This document shows, piece by piece, positions 43,246 through 46,039 of a DNA stretch of 46,039 bases (its first letter is position 1; each line of letters starts with the position of its first letter). Origin of the DNA: Clostridium cuniculi (GTDB taxonomy: Bacteria; Bacillota; Clostridia; Clostridiales; Clostridiaceae); NCBI RefSeq assembly GCF_004353185.1, contig NZ_SMUS01000033.1, positions 1 through 46,039 on the forward strand. Direction: 5' to 3'. The notes beneath the pieces are model-generated. The model was not told the origin of the DNA. It did no database searches and saw only the letters and a list, made by a program, of their open reading frames with translations. The translations under genes and the position numbers were made by a program.

Positions 43246-44124
43246 TTAAGCTCTTGGATGGGAGTTCTTATAAACTAAGTTTATTTTATCATTATTTATT
43301 ATCTCATAGTAAGTATCCATATAAGTTAATACTTGATTTCCTAAAAGCTTTTGAACTGCTCTTACATTTGCTCCATTTTGTAATAAATGTACAGCAAAAG
43401 AATGTCTAAAGGTATTTAAATTAACATCTTTATTTATTCCAGCTTTATGAGAATACTCTTTTACTATTCTCCAAACACCTTGCCTAGTTAATTGATTACC
43501 ATTTAAATTTACAAATAAATTTGGTACTCCAGCTGAAGCAATTATATCTCTTATAGATAAATATTCCTTTAATGCAGCTTCTGCACTTCTACCTATTGGT
43601 ATAAGTCTTTCATAATTTTTATTATCATGACATCTAACATAGAGTAAATCAAGGTTTACATCCTCTACTGATAGATTTATTATTTCAGAAACTTTCATAC
43701 CAGTTGCATACATTAACTCTAATAAAGCATTGTCTCTTATGCCCTTATTACAATCTTTATCAACTATCTTAATTATCTTATCTACTTCTTCAACAGTTAA
43801 TATTTCTGGAAGTTTTTTAGATTGGTCCGTACTCTTATAATATATCTTTGGTATATCTCTAATTATTTTTTGATCCTTTAAATAATTATAAAAACTTCTT
43901 AAACTAATAACAATTCTACTTATAGACCTTTCAGATTTTCCTTCTTCTAAAAGATGATCTATATAATTTTTAACTGTTACATTATCAGTTTCATCTAAAT
44001 ATATATCTTTACTATTTAGATATTTAATATACAAATTAACATCCGTTACATAAGCATAAACAGTATTATCACTTTTATGACTTTCAAGTAATGACTCCCT
44101 ATATTCATTTACTATTTCTTTCAT
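43246..44124 (-). CDS. xerD: XerD-like tyrosine recombinase with altered active site
   Basis: A 292-residue tyrosine recombinase from the ATG at 44124 (GGGGAG upstream). The core-binding N-terminal domain (~1-100) and catalytic domain align over the full XerD length and end in SHPRA as XerD does. Synteny (spoIIM-xerD-deoB) supports orthology. However, the catalytic positions differ: the first Arg is Lys (ATGMKVSE, K144), the His of HxxR is Asn (NTFRHS, N237, R240 kept) and the third His is Asn (LLGNQ, N263). The nucleophile Tyr272 in MDTYYE is present. It may be inactive, slow, or dependent on a partner. Confidence 0.82.
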   Translation of the reverse strand: MKEIVNEYRESLLESHKSDNTVYAYVTDVNLYIKYLNSKDIYLDETDNVTVKNYIDHLLEEGKSERSISRIVISLRSFYNYLKDQKIIRDIPKIYYKSTDQSKKLPEILTVEEVDKIIKIVDKDCNKGIRDNALLELMYATGMKVSEIINLSVEDVNLDLLYVRCHDNKNYERLIPIGRSAEAALKEYLSIRDIIASAGVPNLFVNLNGNQLTRQGVWRIVKEYSHKAGINKDVNLNTFRHSFAVHLLQNGANVRAVQKLLGNQVLTYMDTYYEIINNDKINLVYKNSHPRA

Positions 44125-44198
44125 AATTCTCCCCATTCCCACCTTATTTATTATTATTCGACACTTGCTTTTAATTTCCTTTTATAATTATCTATTTA

Positions 44199-44834
44199 TT
44201 AAACAACTTTATAAACATTTGTTACTACGAATTTAATGATATTTGGACAAATATATGCTTCAATAAAAGTACCGATAATAAATACACATGCAAATACCCC
44301 TATCTTTAAAATTAGTTCTCTCTCTACTATTGTATTTACTTTACCTTTATTAAAGAACCTTTCTTTAAGTTTTGTTGAAGAAAATTCAATTCCAACTATA
44401 CTTAATGCAATAAAACAAGGAATATAAATAATATTCTGTGGTATTGTGGAGGCTAAAGCGAGCCATAATCCTTTTCCTTCAAAAGTTGAAATCAAAAAAC
44501 TGAAAGTATATCCTAATGTAAACCCTTTAACAAGATCTACAAGTAAAATTATTGGCGTACCAAATATAGTAAATGATAATGCTATTATTATTGTTATAAG
44601 TATCAAATTTTTCTTAAGAACATTTAATAATAAAACCTTACTATTAACTGGTTCCTTAACAATACTTTCTGTAAATGTAGAAAAATAGCTTGTAAGATCA
44701 CTAGCATCATTTGCATTCATATACTTTACTATATATGTACCTAAGGCTATTCCTACACAGAAAAATATAAAAACCATTAAATAAAAAAATTTATTTTCCT
44801 TTTTATTTAAATTTAATTTACCTATTATATTCAT
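44199..44834 (-). CDS. spoIIM: Stage II sporulation protein M
   Basis: About 211 residues from the ATG at 44834 (MNIIGKLNLNKKEN), six bases after GGAGGTG; upstream in-frame starts precede that site. Five or so transmembrane helices with the SpoIIM pattern: FVFFCVGIALGTYIV-like first helix, FTESIVKE loop, FTLGYTFSFLISTFEGKG and PQNIIYIPCFIALS. It is a subunit of the DMP complex (SpoIID, SpoIIM, SpoIIP) that drives septal thinning and engulfment of the forespore. It lies between the HD-domain gene and xerD. Confidence 0.93.
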   Translation of the reverse strand: MNIIGKLNLNKKENKFFYLMVFIFFCVGIALGTYIVKYMNANDASDLTSYFSTFTESIVKEPVNSKVLLLNVLKKNLILITIIIALSFTIFGTPIILLVDLVKGFTLGYTFSFLISTFEGKGLWLALASTIPQNIIYIPCFIALSIVGIEFSSTKLKERFFNKGKVNTIVERELILKIGVFACVFIIGTFIEAYICPNIIKFVVTNVYKVV

Positions 44835-44919
44835 CGAAAACACCTCCATATTGTTATATCTTAATAATATGATGGTATTTTCAACTATATTCATAAGTGA
44901 ATATATGTAAATTATAATT

Positions 44920-45588
44920 TTATATAATTTTTTTTATTTTTTGGATTTTTTCTTTTATTTCATTTAAATCTAAACCATAATTTTCTTCTAATATTTTTAT
45001 AACTTTTTCAATATCTTCAATTTCATTTAACTTTTTTTCTTTTTTAACCTGCCCCCTTCCTAATCTATCACTTACAAACATTAAAATCATATCATTTAAA
45101 TCTACTTCCTTTACTAATTCATTTGTTTTAGCAAAGGGTAAGTTTTTAATTATATAAAGATGATGCATATGATATTTTACTAAGTTCAAAACTTTTTTCT
45201 TTTCTTCATCTTTATAATCATAATATGTTAATAGCTTATCTGCTATTTTTTCTCCTTCAGTATCATGATTATATGATATTAATCTACCTTGTTTATTCTT
45301 TTTAGTTGTTGTACCTTTTCCTAAATCATGTAATAAAGCACCTAACATAAAACTTGCTTTATCATTTGTAAAATCTTTTATTTTAGATGCAGTGTCTACT
45401 ACTTGCTTTAAATGATTCCATACATTACCTTCAGGATGGTATTGCTTATTTTGCTCTATTTTCTCTAGATTTATCAATACTTCTAAAGGAGTATTTTTTA
45501 GTGAATCTTTTATTTCTTCTAAGTAAATTGATGGTTTATCGCAAATAAGTAAATTTTCTTGTATTTCTTTTAATTTATTTACCTCCAT
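44920..45588 (-). CDS. HD-domain protein (tRNA nucleotidyltransferase-like HD)
   Basis: A 222-residue HD-superfamily metal-dependent phosphohydrolase. The first His is in HPEGNVWNHLKQ (near residue 62), the HD pair in GALLHDLGKG (near residue 88), then SYNHDTEGEKIADKLL and the later Asp in FVSDRLGRG. The order of motifs resembles the HD domain of CCA-adding enzymes and their free-standing relatives. Substrate (2',3'-cyclic phosphates, nucleotides or ppGpp-like molecules) is unknown. ATG with AAAAAGGAG. It is the first gene of the minus-strand series toward spoIIM, 85 bases upstream of it. Confidence 0.82.
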   Translation of the reverse strand: MEVNKLKEIQENLLICDKPSIYLEEIKDSLKNTPLEVLINLEKIEQNKQYHPEGNVWNHLKQVVDTASKIKDFTNDKASFMLGALLHDLGKGTTTKKNKQGRLISYNHDTEGEKIADKLLTYYDYKDEEKKKVLNLVKYHMHHLYIIKNLPFAKTNELVKEVDLNDMILMFVSDRLGRGQVKKEKKLNEIEDIEKVIKILEENYGLDLNEIKEKIQKIKKII

Positions 45589-45756
45589 GATTTTCTCCTT
45601 TTTAATATTTTTTCATATCTTCTTTTTATAATTAGTTTTCCTACATTATCGTATTTTAAAACAAATTATTTTTTATAATATTTTATTATTTTATTGTAAT
45701 AATATATTTAATTTTAGGGCAATTTAAATATATTATTTATTTGAGGTGTAGTTATT

Positions 45757-46039
45757 TTGGAAGAATTATTTAATAAATATTTACCTATACTTATTCATTT
45801 ATTTGAACTGATGGGAATTTTAATATTAACATTAGGAGTTTTCACAGCCTTTTATCACTATATTCAAAAAAGATTTTTTAAAAAGGATGTCAATATTAAA
45901 TATGAATTTGCAGATGTTATGATTACAACTTTAGATTTTAAGTTAGCTGCAGAAATATTAAAAACTGTTACTATAAAAAGTATGGATGAACTTGTAATAT
46001 TAGCCTCTGTATTTATTATAAGAATAATTATGACATTTG
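45757..46039 (+). CDS. DUF1622 membrane protein, 5' part (runs off the window)
   Basis: A gene beginning at a TTG (45757), eight bases after GAGGTG, and open to the end of the window (94 codons seen). The protein begins MEELFNKYLPILIHLFELMG, has a first helix (GILILTLGVFTAFYHYI), a basic loop QKRFFKKD, the segment FADVMITTLDFKLAAEILKT and a second helix (ILASVFIIRIIMTF). This is the DUF1622 pattern of small two- to three-helix membrane proteins of unknown function. It is divergent from the HD-domain gene. Confidence 0.8.
   Translation, partial: MEELFNKYLPILIHLFELMGILILTLGVFTAFYHYIQKRFFKKDVNIKYEFADVMITTLDFKLAAEILKTVTIKSMDELVILASVFIIRIIMTF

Noticed and set aside
44885..44906. Inverted repeat TATATTCA/TGAATATA upstream of spoIIM.
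   Set aside because: Short and entirely A/T-rich around the centre; such repeats are expected by chance in this composition and it has no clear role as a terminator or operator.
1..46039. CRISPR arrays, insertion sequences, prophage genes, tRNA and rRNA genes.
   Set aside because: No regularly spaced repeats, transposase or phage motifs, or conserved RNA gene sequences were seen. The only recombinase is the syntenic XerD-like gene, not a mobile-element integrase.

Overview
The window reads as chromosome of a spore-forming, low-GC, AT-rich Clostridium (sensu stricto). The basis is the very low GC content, strong AGGAGG-type ribosome sites, spore genes (spoIIM, ytfJ/gerW, a dacF-type carboxypeptidase) and the clostridial neighbourhood spoIIM-xerD-deoB-pdp-dacF and scpA-scpB-ytfJ. 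The species cannot be fixed from the sequence alone. I see no rRNA, tRNA, CRISPR array, insertion sequence or prophage. Most genes lie on the minus strand.

Layout. (1) 1-9.3 kb: a small protein-kinase-like gene and a decayed metallophosphoesterase; an AraC-controlled operon encoding a CUT1 sugar ABC importer without ATPase plus an NCS1 permease; a divergent FucP-like MFS transporter; ferritin. (2) 9.5-12 kb: an ABC-2 exporter pair. (3) 12-14.1 kb: a 5'-truncated 2H phosphoesterase and the uracil permease uraA, whose leader carries a convincing PyrR-binding hairpin next to its ribosome site. (4) 14.3-21.1 kb: a sialic-acid operon (nanE, CUT1 importer, nanA, nanK) under a GntR/UTRA regulator. 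(5) 21.3-28 kb: FUSC-like membrane protein, sugar O-acetyltransferase, an unassigned two-gene flavoprotein/Fe-S system, an amino-acid permease and a Nudix hydrolase. (6) 28.2-32 kb: a D,D-carboxypeptidase, DUF2953-ytfJ and scpAB. (7) 32-35.3 kb: an operon of two G3E (CobW) GTPases, a DUF318 permease and a TIGR03943 protein, probably metal homeostasis. (8) 35.5-46 kb: mgsA, mpg, an SPFH-zinc-ribbon/PspA pair, a lipoprotein, dacF, pdp, deoB, xerD, spoIIM, an HD-domain gene and the start of a DUF1622 gene.

How the genes work together. The nan operon imports sialic acid (or a sialylated sugar), cleaves it to ManNAc plus pyruvate (NanA), phosphorylates ManNAc (NanK) and epimerises it to GlcNAc-6-P (NanE). 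Neither CUT1 importer in the window has an ATPase gene, so both probably borrow a shared MsmX/MsmK-type ATPase encoded elsewhere. deoB and pdp salvage pyrimidine nucleosides; uraA imports uracil. The envelope and spore genes form the house-keeping half of the window.

Points that stand out: a PyrR loop placed to control translation of uraA; a XerD-like protein with three substituted catalytic positions; a hairpin between the ribosome site and start codon of ytfJ; a GntR/UTRA-controlled nan operon with repeated GTCTATAC motifs; the uncharacterised flavoprotein/Fe-S pair; and several gene remnants (588-1222, 1378-1449, 8584-8694, 12132-12587, 22365-22519) that show small deletions trimming genes while leaving terminators in place.
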